Assembly (NCBI GenBank): GCA_963969395.1
Contig: OZ017801.1
Coordinates: 21,581,611 to 21,645,610 of the forward strand
DNA: 64,000 nt
DNA from: Pseudoscleropodium purum
Taxonomy: Eukaryota; Streptophyta; Bryopsida; Hypnales; Brachytheciaceae
Reading direction: 5' to 3'
Each line of letters opens with the position of its first letter. The first letter of the stretch is position 1. The position numbers and the translations under genes are program-made. Below the pieces are notes generated by a model. The model was not told the origin of the DNA. It saw nothing but the letters and a program-made list of their open reading frames with translations, and made no database searches. Below are positions 1-11,800 of this stretch, piece by piece.

Positions 1-1177
1 TAGAATACTTCATTGAATTTGTAAGCTTCATAAATTGCTCAACCATCACTGCAATTGCATGTTGTGTATTGAATTTTTTTGTCTTTCTCTTACCCTATAC
101 TTGAGAATTATTTGTTGTAGATTAAGGAACTCTCATACTATCCTATAGATCTTCTTGCACATTGTTAGGGTCTTCATCATTAGCACTAGTATGAACATGC
201 TTGAGGACATTAGCATGACCATACATGTAGACATCAATCAAAGAACAATATTTGCACTTTGAAGATATGTCATTACCTCTTCCACTTCTTGAGGCATGCA
301 TTGCTACTTCAATCAAAATTGAGACAAGTGGCAGCAGGAAGAGTGTGTAGAACATCCAAATTCTCCTCACTTTAAAAGAATGAAGAAGATGAGGGATATT
401 TAATAATTGTCAAACAAAATGATACCATAAATCAAAATATAAACATTAGTTCCAAAAATTTCAAAAATTAGAAGTATGTGGAAACTAACCTTGCTTCTTT
501 ATACCATTGAACTTGTCATGCATTGTCCCTCTTAAATGGATGAGGTTAACAATCCATTATTTCTTCCAATTCAATCCTCATTTATTTCCCTTTTTTTCAT
601 TTGAACTTTCTCCAAGGTTAGTGGATTTGTTCTTTGATTTAGCTTCACCCTTTTTCTTGCTCTTAGATTTTTGCTTGAAAGCCCTAGAATGCTTCTTTCT
701 AAGAGGTTTAACCTCCTTGTCTTTAAAATTTTCATCTTGTATTGTCTTTGTTTTGGTTAAGTCACTTTGAATATTACCCCCCTCATTTTTTTGGTACATC
801 ATATCCAAAAATCCCCATGAGGAATGCCACTTGATTGTTCTGACTATTAGGAGGGATCTCAGAAGAGAATCTAGTGCATGGTCTTAAACCTAGGATATAA
901 AGGAAGTCAATTGCAAATAAAGGTAATTACATAAAACACTCTTGAACATCTACTTGGACTATCTTATATAGGCCCAAACCATTAAGGATATTTTAGTTAA
1001 ACACACTCAAACTATATTGTCATAAAGGCCTTGTTTGATTCACTTCAATTGATTTCTAATGTACTTTTCAAAATTGAGACAAGTGATTGCAATGAGCTTT
1101 AGTACAACTGAACAATTTATTGATTAGCCTTGGACTAGCTTCTGTGACCTATTGAATCCATCCACAATAATCAATCT
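1..1177. other. AT-rich stretch without a recognised gene
   Basis: No open frame here resembles a known protein. The longest minus-strand frame (578-808) is strikingly lysine- and serine-rich, with repeated KSK-type runs; this may be a disordered basic tail of a decayed gene or chance in A-rich DNA. A second minus frame at 143-370 has one hydrophobic segment near its start and no recognisable family. I see no splice-linked exons around either. Confidence 0.4.
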
Positions 1178-2191
1178 ATTAGGAACTTAAATTAAATGGG
1201 CCTAATTATTCAAAAATTGAATCCACATAGAGATGCTAGATTGTTATATTCAGTCTTTTGGGTGGATAGTGACATTGAGATTCTTCTAAGTTTCCTTGAG
1301 ATTTAAATTTAGGGTTTTAAAATTTTAACATTTTCATTCCTCTTTTTTCCCTCTTGTAATTTTCAAAAACCAACTTATTTGACAATCATTATGGAACAAT
1401 TCATCCCGTATTTGTATTCGTATCTAGTACTATATACATATCTAGTACCCATATTCAATACATATTTATATATGGTATTGTGTATATATACATATATATA
1501 TATACATATCCAATAACCATATTCAATACATATTCATATACGATACTATATCCATATCCAGTATTCATTTCGACGGCTTAGATTAAATCTCATATGATCA
1601 ATGACTTATAATTTTTTGAAAAATCAATAGCAATTTTGAGGGTAAGCATTTTAAAAAAATCAACAGCCTGTAAACTTTTTGAGGAAAGGGAAACTAATAC
1701 AAACTAGGAGGTAGTATGCCTCTTTTTAGTAGATAGTTAAATGTGCAATTAAAACAATGTAATTTAGATCTTTGTAACCAATAAATATTTCTTGACTCTA
1801 TGAATTAAATCAATTAATTACTTCAAAAGCTCATATTGCAATTAACTAAATAGAAGGGAGACAAAGTGACATGGTCCTTAATAGATGAAAAACATCCTCT
1901 ACTTTTCTTGGCATTCATTCTCCACAAAAGGGAGGAAGTGGTTTATATAATAAAAAATCATTGATTAATTCAATATAGCCTAACAAGAATAGCAGAACAT
2001 AATCAACACATGTGAAACAAATTTGAAATTTAAGATATTAACCTAAACCTTACAAAAAAATTGTTCTACCAACAATTTTACATTTTGTTGATAATGTGGT
2101 TAAACATATATGAATATCAATTTTCTTCTAATTCCAAAGTGTTGCAATATCACATTTGATTATTTAGGCCCATTTAATTTAAGTTCCTAAT
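1178..2191. repeat. 28-bp perfect inverted repeat bounding about 1 kb
   Basis: Bases 1178-1205 (beginning attaggaacttaaattaaat) are the exact reverse complement of 2164-2191. The similarity fades into a few more matching bases on the inner side of the first arm and the outer side of the second. The 1-kb interval also contains the minisatellite-bearing repeat at 1255-1720. The arms could be the ends of a DNA transposon or two opposite copies of a smaller repeat. I see no clear target-site duplication. Confidence 0.5.
1255..1720 (-). repeat. Interspersed repeat with internal TA-rich minisatellite, copy 1
   Basis: This stretch matches the reverse complement of about 46545-47000 over several hundred bases, including flanks on both sides of a variable core. 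The core (about 1420-1570) is an array of degenerate units of roughly 12 bp of the kind CATATTCAATAC/CCATATCCAGTA. The non-repetitive flanks (for example the segment around 1630-1690 and the TTACAAGAGGG-type segment in reverse complement) are conserved between the copies. This shows a dispersed element that carries its own expanding minisatellite. No coding capacity is visible. Confidence 0.6.
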
Positions 2192-2239
2192 TAGAGTGGC
2201 TCTTTTCTCATTTGCTATAAATTTAGAATTAAAAATCCA

Positions 2240-2600
2240 ATGCCATTTTTTTCCTAGTTGCCTTGATTGTAATTATATTTCTATTCTTTTAGAAATTTTA
2301 AAAAATTATTTTATATTTAAATGTCAATTTTGTTGATATGTCACACTTTTAGGTTTAGGATTTTTTTAATACTAAATATAAATTCAAATTAATGACTTTT
2401 GATTGAAATTTTTGTAGTATAATCTTGTAGTAGGTAGACATGTTCCTATTAAAGGGCATCTAAAAAAACATTATTTTGTGTCCACCTTCGTGTACAAAGA
2501 CCTCCCTTGTATATGCACTTGTAAACATTATAAATGATTTTGACATCATTTTTTCAATCAAATCTCATCACCATGAAGTCTTTTCCAATGTAAAAATTTT
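2240..2600 (+). repeat. Dispersed non-coding repeat, copy 1 (partner 18140-18510)
   Basis: About 360 bp match 18140-18510 in the same orientation. Shared landmarks in order are a TCACACTTT.AGGTTTAGG block, a GGTAGACATG/GGGGACATG block, ctcccttgta, and a final ATCACCATGAAGTCTT/ATCATCATCAAGTCTT block. Divergence is high. It has no coding capacity; it may be an old solo LTR or MITE, but termini were not defined. Confidence 0.55.
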
Positions 2601-2949
2601 AATTTTGTTGAAAATTGATTTTCCTATTTCTACAAACTAAAATGTCCAAATTGTATTTTCAACCAAAAATCACTAATTTGAACCGGTATGTAGCATAAAA
2701 AAACACTTTATCCAAAAGCATGACTACTTAACAAAATTGTTTTTTAAATATAAAATGATGTTTAAAATTTCTGAAAAATAGGGGATATGATTACAATCAA
2801 AAACTCTAAATTTTTTTAGGACATTGAGTTCATAATTCAAAAGCTATAGAGTTAGATACAAAGTGGTTTTTCAAAATGCTACGTAGAACTATTAGTGTTT
2901 CTTGCAATATCCCACCTTGTCATTTTGTTTTGCCGCTATAGGATGGAAG
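2601..2949. other. AT-rich stretch, nothing recognised
   Basis: This lies immediately 3' (on the minus strand) of the chromovirus chromodomain, so it could hold the 3' untranslated part or LTR of that element. No copy of it was found beyond the gag end, so no LTR pair can be claimed. Confidence 0.4.
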
Positions 2950-3008
2950 TAGTGAAATTCCTTGACCACATCTAGATTGTTACGCAAATTCTTTGCCAGT
3001 TCTAAAAA

Positions 3009-3060
3009 AATTCTCTTTTGATCCGTAGCCTTCCCACTCAACAAGGTATTGTAATTTCTT
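3009..3060 (-). pseudogene. Chromodomain of the chromovirus
   Basis: The minus-strand translation reads KLQYLVEWEGYGSKENFF. This matches the chromodomain core YLVKWKGY..(S/E)(E/T)(A/N)TW of plant chromoviruses, with the final Trp replaced by Phe. In living elements the domain directs integration towards particular chromatin. It lies directly after the integrase C-terminal part, as expected. It is a fragment of the dead element. Confidence 0.8.
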
Positions 3061-3429
3061 CCAACAGCCACTTAATTGAGAATCTGTAGACCTCCCACTT
3101 CTTTAGGGATTACAATCGATGGTGATGGTTTCTATTTGTAGCCTAAGATTGTGTCTTGTCAATATTTGTCAAAAAAAAATACATAGAAGACGTTATGGAT
3201 GCAGAGAGTTTTGGATAAATTAAGTCAATATACCAAGTTTGATATTTTAGAAATGATAGGAAATGGTCCCCTGAAATTTGAAGTTAACTTTTTGGATGGC
3301 ATTGTTGTAGTGGTGTTTTTGTGTTGAAGTAATAAATTGTCTCCTATTTCAAAAGAAGTTTGCAATTGCAAACCTCAATCATAATTTTGTTTGGCTTAGT
3401 CTCTTGTAATTTTGATCATTGTTTTGACT

Positions 3430-4085
3430 TCCTCATGTACCAAACTCTTTCTTCTATTGTTGGGATGGTTGAAGTTCATGGCATTGTAAATGATAACATT
3501 GGATGATATCCATAAGTAGCATAGAATGGTATAAAACCAATGTCCAAGTGAAATGAATTATATGCAAACTCCGCTATTGGAAGAAGATATGACCAATCAT
3601 CTTGTTATCTAGTAGTGAACATTTGTAAAAATTGCTCCAACACTTGATTCATCCATTTGGTTTCACTATCTAATTGCAGATAGAAGGTTGTTGTTGAGGA
3701 AGGTTGAATACAGAGAAGTCATATAAATGTTTCATAAATTTTGAGACAAAAATGGAGTTACAATCAAAGATAATTTTGTCAAGAGTTCCATGATGCTTCC
3801 ATACCCAATGCAAATATAATGTGGTTGTTCCATAGGAATTAATTCTCTGATTTGTTGGAATAAAGTGTGCTAACTTTGTGTTCTTATCAACCACCACCAA
3901 AATCAAGTCAAATCCTTTGCTATTTAGTAGTTTAACAATAAAATCAATTGTCATCCTTTTCTAAGGTATTTCAGTGGATGGAATTGGTTATAGTAAGCCG
4001 TATTAGGCATGACGTATGAGTTTTAAACGTTGACATAAATCACACCCATCCACATAATGGTGAACACATCTACAAAGGGTAGGCC
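3430..4085 (-). pseudogene. Integrase remnant of the chromovirus
   Basis: Three parts are readable on the minus strand. Around 4021-4080 lies the zinc-binding stretch (CVHHYVDGCDLCQRLK). At 3670-3954 lies the RNase H-fold core, with D at LVVVDKNTKLAHF and a second acidic region IFDCNSIF where living elements have SDRG. At 3482-3660 lies the C-terminal part with [16 protein letters not shown] and YATYGYHPM. An in-frame stop precedes the DDWSY motif. The GPFPII segment, around 3230-3290, continues into the chromodomain. Confidence 0.85.
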
Positions 4086-4669
4086 AATAAAAAGTTCTTG
4101 CTACCAAATCCAAAGTCTTTGTTTGGTTTTGATGCCCTATAGTAGGCACTTCATGGCTTGATCATAATTTTTTTTTGTTGTAGTTCTTCATCATTTGAAA
4201 CAAATATTTTATTTTGAAGATAGAGGACTCCATTGCTCATATTGTAGGCTTGGAATTACCAAAGTATGTTTGTTAGAGTTTGCCCAAGATCATTCATAAA
4301 AAAACACCATTATTGACTTGAATGTTGCATCCTCGCTGGGAGCTAGGCTAATGCATTCAATAATCTATGCATTGGTCCAAACTGGTTTACATACTTCCAT
4401 CACTGCCAATTGGAATAGCAATTGTGAAATTTCTTTAAATACTTCAAGGACATCAATTCTCTTTGAGAGCAACACTGCCCACCCATTCAACAATTGTGGG
4501 TGATAATGGATATCAAAATTAATTGAATGTTGAAAGTTGCTTGGACCATCAAGAATGTTGTTGGTTGAATTTCTTGATTGTTAAAAAATATTCAAGGTTT
4601 TTTTTATTGAAAATTATCCGGACTTTATGCGGAGATCTTTTGAGATAAACACACCAATATTAAAACACC

Positions 4670-5760
4670 AACACAATACTTAATAGTACTTAATTGTAAA
4701 TATTATAGTTTTGCTCTGTTGGTTTCATTTTAGAGTTTCAGTAAGCATAAGGGTGTATATGTCCATCCTCCTTGCATTGTGATTGAATGCCTCTTGTTGC
4801 ATTATCGGAGGTGTTAGTCTCCACCACAAAATGTTGTTCAAATTTAGGATAGAACAATACCAACCCTTTAGTGAAACATGATCAGAGTTCCTCAAATGCC
4901 TCATTTTCTAGAGGATTTCATTCAAATCATTGGTCCTTTTATGTCAATGTCATAAATAGAATTGCAATCCTTGAATTATCATAGATAAATCAGCAATAAA
5001 AATTTACAAACCCCCCAAATGCTCCTTAACCATCTTTGGCATGGGTCATTTTTGAATAGCTCAAACTTTGTCTTAGTACATCTCCAACTCTTTTTTTGAA
5101 ATGATCATTTCCAAAAATTCCACAAAGCTTCAGTGAAATTGGCACTTAGAAAGTTTGGCATAGAAATCATGTGATTGTAGCCATTAATAAACTTCTCATA
5201 CAATTGATTGATGTTCCTCCAAATTCTTAGGAAAAATGAAGATATTATCCAAATAGATCACCATTGAATTGTCCAAGAGATCAATATTGAAAATGTTTTG
5301 TATATGGACTTGGAATTGAGTTGGGACATTCATTCATCCAAATGGAATCACCAAATATTCCATAGCAAGTTTTAAAAGTTTTTTTTAAATTCATAATCTG
5401 CCGCCATCCATTAATCCATACATAGTGATAAGATTGCTTCATGTCCAATTTTGTAAATATTCTTGCTTTTGCTAAATGATTAGTAAGCTTGGAAATCAAA
5501 GTTAGGGGAAATTGATTTTTTATAGTAACTTTATTAAGATTCTTGAAGTCCATATAAACTCAGATGGATTCATCTTTCTTTTGGGCAAACACAATGGAAG
5601 CCAAGATCACAGATCTAGAGTGCCTAATCCACCCTTTGCCTAAATTTTCCTTAAGATATTGTTCAAATTTGTCTAACTCCATTGGAGACATGGGCCTCAA
5701 TCTAGTGATACGAAGTTCTTGTCTTTTTTTTAATTCAATCTTCACATCCGATACAATATG
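4670..5760 (-). pseudogene. Reverse transcriptase and RNase H remnant
   Basis: RT begins with a PMSPMELDKFEQYL segment (5560-5745), followed by LNKVTIKNQFPLTLIS and FTKLDMKQSYH (5281-5553). The polymerase active site at about 5240-5266 reads VIYLDNIFIFPKN: the second Asp of the YLDD box is Asn. RNase H follows with HFVVETNTSDNATRGI and a PTEQNY segment (about 4690-4870). Frames shift between these blocks. Confidence 0.85.
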
Positions 5761-6469
5761 ATTTGGAAGTTCTTTGATGCCTCTTTGCTAAAAGCTCCAC
5801 ATAGGTCTTGGTATTCAGTTGGGATGTGTTTTCCAATGTCACCTGCCCCAACCAACTCTAACACTTCTATCACATACAATTGAGCTCCCTTTGCAAATAG
5901 GCAAATAACTATTGTTGAGACTAATGCATGCTTTGGAGCAAAGTGGTTCCAATTTGTCACTTTTTTTAGTTTGTCAAGCTTGCTAGAAGCTAGATTTTCA
6001 TAAACCTGTTGAATAGTAGCCACCTTCTTCCTTCCCTTGGATCAATAGTAGAACCTATTTATAGAGGTTGCATAGAGGCACCTAATCTTGAGGATTGCAA
6101 ATCATTGCAATCCTTCCCTTGTACCATTCCCGACTCCGCAAACGGTGTTGAGACCTCATGGCGCAATATGTTGTGGTTTCCCAATCCCTCATTGTTTATT
6201 GCAAGGAGTTTTGTGGCAACACATGGACTCAAACACCACCTCCTTCCTTGACCATCAAATAGTTGGATTGTGGCATACAAGCCACGGCATCCCCAATAAA
6301 TAAGAATAAAGCATTGTATTTGTTATATCGGCTATCAATATTTTGCAGTGATCTCCCACCTCCAACTCCACCTTTGCCTCATAGGTAATGAGCTTTGAAT
6401 TGATAACTTTGCCATTGATGATCCAAACTTCTCATGGAATCAACAAAGGTCTTACCATAGCTTTGCATT

Positions 6470-6545
6470 TTTGAGCAAAATTATAGTGCATAAATACCCT
6501 ATTAACACCCAAGTCTACTAGGGTGGTTGTTGCAAGAAAATTGAT
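6470..6545 (-). pseudogene. Retropepsin-like protease remnant
   Basis: The minus strand reads ATTLVDLGVNRVFMHYNFAQ. This aligns with the family pattern A(L)(V)DSGATxxFIxxxFA. The active-site DSG is DLG here, so the copy would be inactive. It sits between the zinc knuckle and RT, as expected. Confidence 0.75.
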
Positions 6546-6814
6546 TTGTGCATTCAATGTCAAGTGCGCCTTTGGGTTAGTGGTGGCGCACAGATAGAGT
6601 ATAACTATAGCCTTATGTCATTCTTGATGTTGTTGAGATGCTTCATTGTTATTGGCTAGTCTCCATTCTAAAGTTAAGGCCGTTGTAATTTAGAGCATGC
6701 TCGAATACTAAACAACCTTCTTCAATACTGAGCCTTGCCTTTTTCTAATTTGTTTCTTCCTTCATTTTCTTCTTCCAATGCTACAAGAGTCAATGGTTTG
6801 GAGGGGTTAGTGGG

Positions 6815-7801
6815 ACATTTGGCCCAAGCATGCCCCACTCTGAGTCCACAAGCCCAACACTTTCCTTCTTCCTTATACTATAGACATTCTAAAGTTGTCT
6901 TTACCATTGTTGTCAATTCATGCACGGCATCAATTTCCATAAGTACAAGCCCTAAAGCCTCTAAGTTGACTTGAAGTCGCTCAGCATGGTCCCTCGGTTT
7001 GGAGAAGGGAAATGATGGTCATCAACTTTGGCGTTGTGACTACAATCGATCATCGATTTGTAAAGCCATTGACATCCATTAATGAAGTTGGCGTGGTTGA
7101 GCTTTTGCCATGCCAATTGAATCAAAGATCACTTTTTTAATCCTCCACAAATATATGCCACCAAACTAGACTCATTCCAATCAACTTGTGCAGCATGTTC
7201 ATTGAACATGGATGTATACATTGTCATTGATCATGTTTGTCGGGTCTTTCCAAAGCGGTCTTCCACAATCCTCTTTCGATCAATATCCCCATAGATGGCA
7301 ATAATTGCTTTTCTCAAAGCATTATAATCAAACAATAATTCATGCCGATGTCCTTCATCAAGAGCTTGAAGGATCGGCATCACCCAATTTTGTACTACTC
7401 CAACATAAGTAATTTTTAGGATTTTATCCTTGTCGATTATAACGATAGATTTGTCATTTATCCCAGAACACCAAATAAAGCTATGCAAACCATTTGTACA
7501 CCTCCACGCCCTTATTGCTTGCGAATTTCTCAAGCTCCACCAACTTTGATTCCCTACCCTCAAATCCCCTAATATCATGTTCTTTAGTTTTCAATTGGAT
7601 GTGATCATCTGCTCACACAGCTATTGACAAAAAATTCAAGTTTGGTTGTACCAATGCTCACTCAAAAATTTGTTGCACAATATGAAGTATTTTCATTTCA
7701 AATACATCTTAAACATATTGTTGAATAAATGTTGACCATTTAGACTTAGTCCCCTCCAACAATGGCGGCCCCGCATCTATATTGGATCTCTCTTGATCCA
7801 T
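6815..7801 (-). pseudogene. Gag remnant with zinc knuckle
   Basis: The frame opens with MDQERSNIDAGPPLLEGT at 7801 and soon meets stops. A gag body is readable at 7231-7578, ending FDYNALRKAIIAIYGDIDRK. The nucleocapsid zinc knuckle at 6815-6859 reads CWACGLRVGHAWAKC. Its spacing is CX2CX5HX4C, one residue longer than the usual CX2CX4HX4C in the middle. Confidence 0.75.
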
Positions 7802-8784
7802 CACCTAATTATAAATTGCTAATGGTTGTAAGAGCACACATCCATGCAAACACTCCAAACATTAGGGATTCAAGTTAGAAAGCTTTATCTTTTTCCCATC
7901 TAAAGACTTCCTGTTAAGCCTAATAATTATCTTTGAATACAACACATACAAGCACTTCTGCTTTAAGTCCATTGAATTACTCAATCAATAATTTGTAAAG
8001 CTCATTAATAAATATTTCCTACTAATAACTTGCCTATTTGTTTGTAGTCATTGATTAAGTACTTTTGGAACCTAGAGGGTTTGGATTGGAGACCCTCAAC
8101 AAGCACTAGGACATTGGGATTATATTGATTTCAATTGATAAAGGACCCATATCAAAGACTGAATCCTCTCAAACTTTCAATCCATGACAAAGATGGGAAG
8201 ATGCCACATTTAATTACTTTTGGACTTTTGAAAGTCTAGAATTAATAATGGTCATCATGAGAAAGAAATTATCATTAGGAGATAATGCAAAACATTGGGG
8301 GAACTCCCAATCATACAATCGAAGGACCCAAAACATTTGGAAATCTATGCAAAATATCGAGGGATCTCCCAATCCTATGATCGGGGGACCCCATGATCTT
8401 CAGTCCAGATTTCAATGAATAGTCCAGAAGTAGTTAATTGTGGCATGAAGATAATTCTATGCATTTGAGCTTGCAAAAAGTGAGTCATATAGTTCAAAGA
8501 AGGAAAGAAGGGTATTTGCAATAAAGTCGTCATACACTATCTCAAATTACGAGCCTCATCATGTCATCCTTGCCTACTTGTTAGTTTGACTCTAAACATT
8601 GATCTACATCAATAATTGAGATGGCGACATTCACTCTTGAAGCATGGATAGTCATGACACAATATAATGTTAAGACCTAGTTTCCTAATTTGAATTATTG
8701 TTGATGCTTCTAAGTTGTGAATTCAAGACTCCAACACTCAAGAATACTCAAGATTATTACAATTACAAATCATGGTGATTAGAG
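7802..8784. repeat. Leader-side AT-rich DNA with a 45-bp direct duplication
   Basis: No gene is seen. Bases about 8288-8333 and 8348-8392 are two adjacent diverged copies of a unit that runs ATGCAAAA.AT.G.GGGA followed by a CTCCCAATC block and GGACCC. The rest may be leader or LTR remains of the neighbouring chromovirus, but no LTR match was found near 2,200-2,950. Confidence 0.4.
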
Positions 8785-8812
8785 CATTAGAGTTCGAACC
8801 TTTCTTTGTATT
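8785..8812 (+). other. Possible initiator-tRNA primer-binding-site-like sequence
   Basis: The plus strand reads tggtgattagagca, then a short gap, then gttcgaacc. This resembles the plant LTR-element primer site complementary to initiator Met tRNA (TGGTATCAGAGC, with TTCGAACC further in). It is on the opposite strand to the chromovirus at 2950-7801, so it would belong to another, otherwise unseen element. A chance match is possible. Confidence 0.25.
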
Positions 8813-11800
8813 GAGAATATGTTGCATGAATGACAATGGCTCCCTTACGAGGCTTTAAATTGGATTTTGTAACTACATGGTGGATAACCACTTGTTGTGG
8901 CCTTTCTTCTCCAATCCATCATACTCCAATTTGGAACCCGAACTAGTTGGGACAACATAGTTGTAACATTGGGATGCTAATATTCTTTAGGTTTTATGTC
9001 AAAAATATTTTTTAAGTATTGAATTTGTAAAGTATAAGTGCATGGTATTACAAACAGTTTTACAAATGATTCTCTTCTCTTATGATTACCAAACTCACAA
9101 CCTTTAGCCATTTCCTCTCTATAGTCAAGTTCCAAAACATTTCTATCCTCAATATAATTCAAATTTTTGACCTCAACCCCCCCAAATTTTACAATTAGAT
9201 CCTTTACTATAATAAACACTCAAGATTATGAAATTAAAGATATTTTTTGCTTATCATCCAACTATACAAGTGAAATTATTTCAATTAAATAATATTATTT
9301 TCTTCTCCTATCAAACTACTATTATAATTAGAGTAATGTTTGTTTATATATTTAAATCCAAATTATTAATATTAAGTCTGATTTAGAATTTATATAATTT
9401 ATTGATAAATTTTAGATATTTTTTTTATGTAGAGATTTTTTTTTATTGTTGTTAGTATTTAGATTTTTCAGAGGATAAACCAAAATAGTAATTCTTAAAA
9501 CTACATTGTGTAATTTTTTAGATTAATAATGATAGATTTACATTTGTAAATAATCAAAAAATAATTATAGTATAAAATTTTAATAAAATTTTAAATTAGA
9601 AAATAAATTTCAAATGAATGATTTGGTTTCTATCACATGTAAGGATCAATTACGATATCTCATTGATTTTTTGAAAATTTGAAAAGGATCAAGAATTCAA
9701 ACTTGAAAAGCTTTCATTTCTTAGTCTTAATCATATACAAAATATTAATATTTTGAAAGGTAAAATTGGATTTGACCGAGCTAGGTGCATCCAATAGTTT
9801 GGAAATGCATGAACCTATAGGGTTTAGCTAATTCTTGAGTAAAGTAAGTTGAATTGTAGCCTCCTTTCCAATCTCCAACAGAAAATTTAGTGTCCACTAG
9901 GTCATATGTTATGAATGCATCTTGGAATAATGTTATGTTACTTATACAAATATATCCTATTAAATCCATAAATATTGAAAAACTTCTTTAATCATTGTTG
10001 TAATACAATAAAAAGTCTATAAATGAATTGGTCTCTTCATTTGAAATGTACAATATTATAAATCTTAAATGAATCCATATAGGATTTGATAAAAGATTGT
10101 AGGACATTGTGATTTAGGCTACAAAAGATATGGTGATAGAATAGATTGAAAAGTAAATACATTATAGTCAATGACAAGAAGAAAAGTAGATGAATAGGAG
10201 TTAGTCCAAGGATGATGGTGCATAGGTGGAATTAGTCAAATGAAATAAGAAAATTTGTAAAATAATATGTGCATGTTTATTACATCATTAATTAGCTTTT
10301 ATAATAGCTTTGGATATAGCTAGATTAATTAGCCATTTGAATGGTAACACACAATTAAGAGTCTATAATAATCTAGTTTACCACATGATGAAATTGAATT
10401 AATTTCTCTCACCAAGAGAAATAATGACTACAAAAGAATGTGGCAATATGGAAAATAAATCCTCCATGTTTTTCTTAACCTCTAAATGACTATAAGGTCC
10501 CTCGATAGCTTCTGCAATACAATTTTTCGCATCCAAGTCCTTAGGGGTTAATATTTTAAAGCAAAGAAATTTTTTGTTGTTGAAGAAAATCACATCACAA
10601 ATAGAGAGATGTAGGCACCCATGCCAAGTTACTAAATCTTTTGGTAGAAAATGGAAATGATTAGTGAATTTGATTGAAAATGAAAATAGCAACTGAAAGA
10701 AACCTTGAAGCTAAGGCAATTTTGAGTCTCATTTTATTAATAACAAGTTAGAAAAGAATGAACCTAAAACTACAACTAAATCCCATGGTAGAAATTCAGA
10801 GGCAAGTATTGTAGGCTTGCTAGCTACTACTTGATAGAAGCAAAGAAAGAATTCCAAGAAACATGGTGGAAAGGAAGTGTAAAGTGAAAGATGATGCTTG
10901 CAACCTTTACAACATGCTTCATGATGAGCACTTGGAGGGAAAAAATTTAAAATGTTTGTAGAAGACAATGAATGTGTAAGAACAAATATGAAACATTGTA
11001 AAGCTAGTAGCTATTTGTTCCTATAGTTTGAACACATCATCCTGAAAGAAGGGTGACTATAGTTTAGAGAAGATGGATCACCTAACTACGGGGAAATGGA
11101 GTAAGAGCAATAAGAAGAAAAAACTAGAGCAAGAGCAAGTAGAGTGGCAATGAAACAAAAGGAGGAGAAGACCAAAACCAAGAGCAATGGCAAGGTGATA
11201 ATGGACACCACCAATGTGATGAGGAGAGGCAACTACATTGCCTTCAAATCAATAAGAACATTGAAGACCAATAACGGCAAACAAGTTGGGAAGTGAACAA
11301 AATGGAAGTGATATGAAGAAGGAAGGTTGTACTAGTGCAAAGACAACAATAAGGCAAAAATAGGCCCACCAATGGATACAATGCCAAAGGAAGATGAAGC
11401 AAATTGAAGGCAACAATACATAAAGAGAAGGTAGCTCATAGAAGTGTGCAACTACATTAGTAGAGACGTGCATGACTACAAGTACAAACAATCTCCCACC
11501 TATTGGATCATATAAAAAAATAGAGTCAACTAGAGTATAGGATTGGAGCGCAATCCACAATGGACACCAACTATCACTATAGCCACATGCTCCAATTGCT
11601 TAAGTGACTTTAATAGTAGAGAGAGAACTTTTTTCCAATAGTAGATCTCTAGTACCTTGGAAGCTTATGGTCAAACCTGAAGCTTATGTCTACTTCCTTG
11701 AAGCCACAACTATATGAACATAAAAGTAAACTTTTATTTGATCAACCTCTATCACCTTTCATTACAAAATCAAAGTTCAAAAGCATTCTAGAATGGAATG

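Larger units (their letters stand above)
2950..7801 (-). mobile_element. Degenerate Ty3/gypsy chromovirus internal region (gag-pol pseudogene)
   Basis: Read on the minus strand, the parts occur in canonical chromovirus order. There is a gag start at 7801 (MDQERSN..), a gag body with a DYNALRKAI segment, a CX2CX5HX4C zinc knuckle, an aspartic protease with VDLG, an RT with the KVTIKNQFPL and YLDN motifs, RNase H (VVETNTSD), an integrase zinc-binding stretch (CDLCQR), an integrase core (LVVVDKNTKLAHFIPT), an integrase C-terminal part ([16 protein letters not shown]) and a chromodomain (YLVEWEGY). Reading frames are broken by many stops and frameshifts, and two catalytic positions are changed, so the copy is dead. 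No convincing LTR pair was found. The internal span of about 4.85 kb is near normal for the group. Confidence 0.93.

Noticed and set aside
10399..11560. Series of minus-strand frames as exons of one gene
   Set aside because: No splice sites join them in frame, no motif is recognised and composition is that of the surrounding AT-rich DNA.
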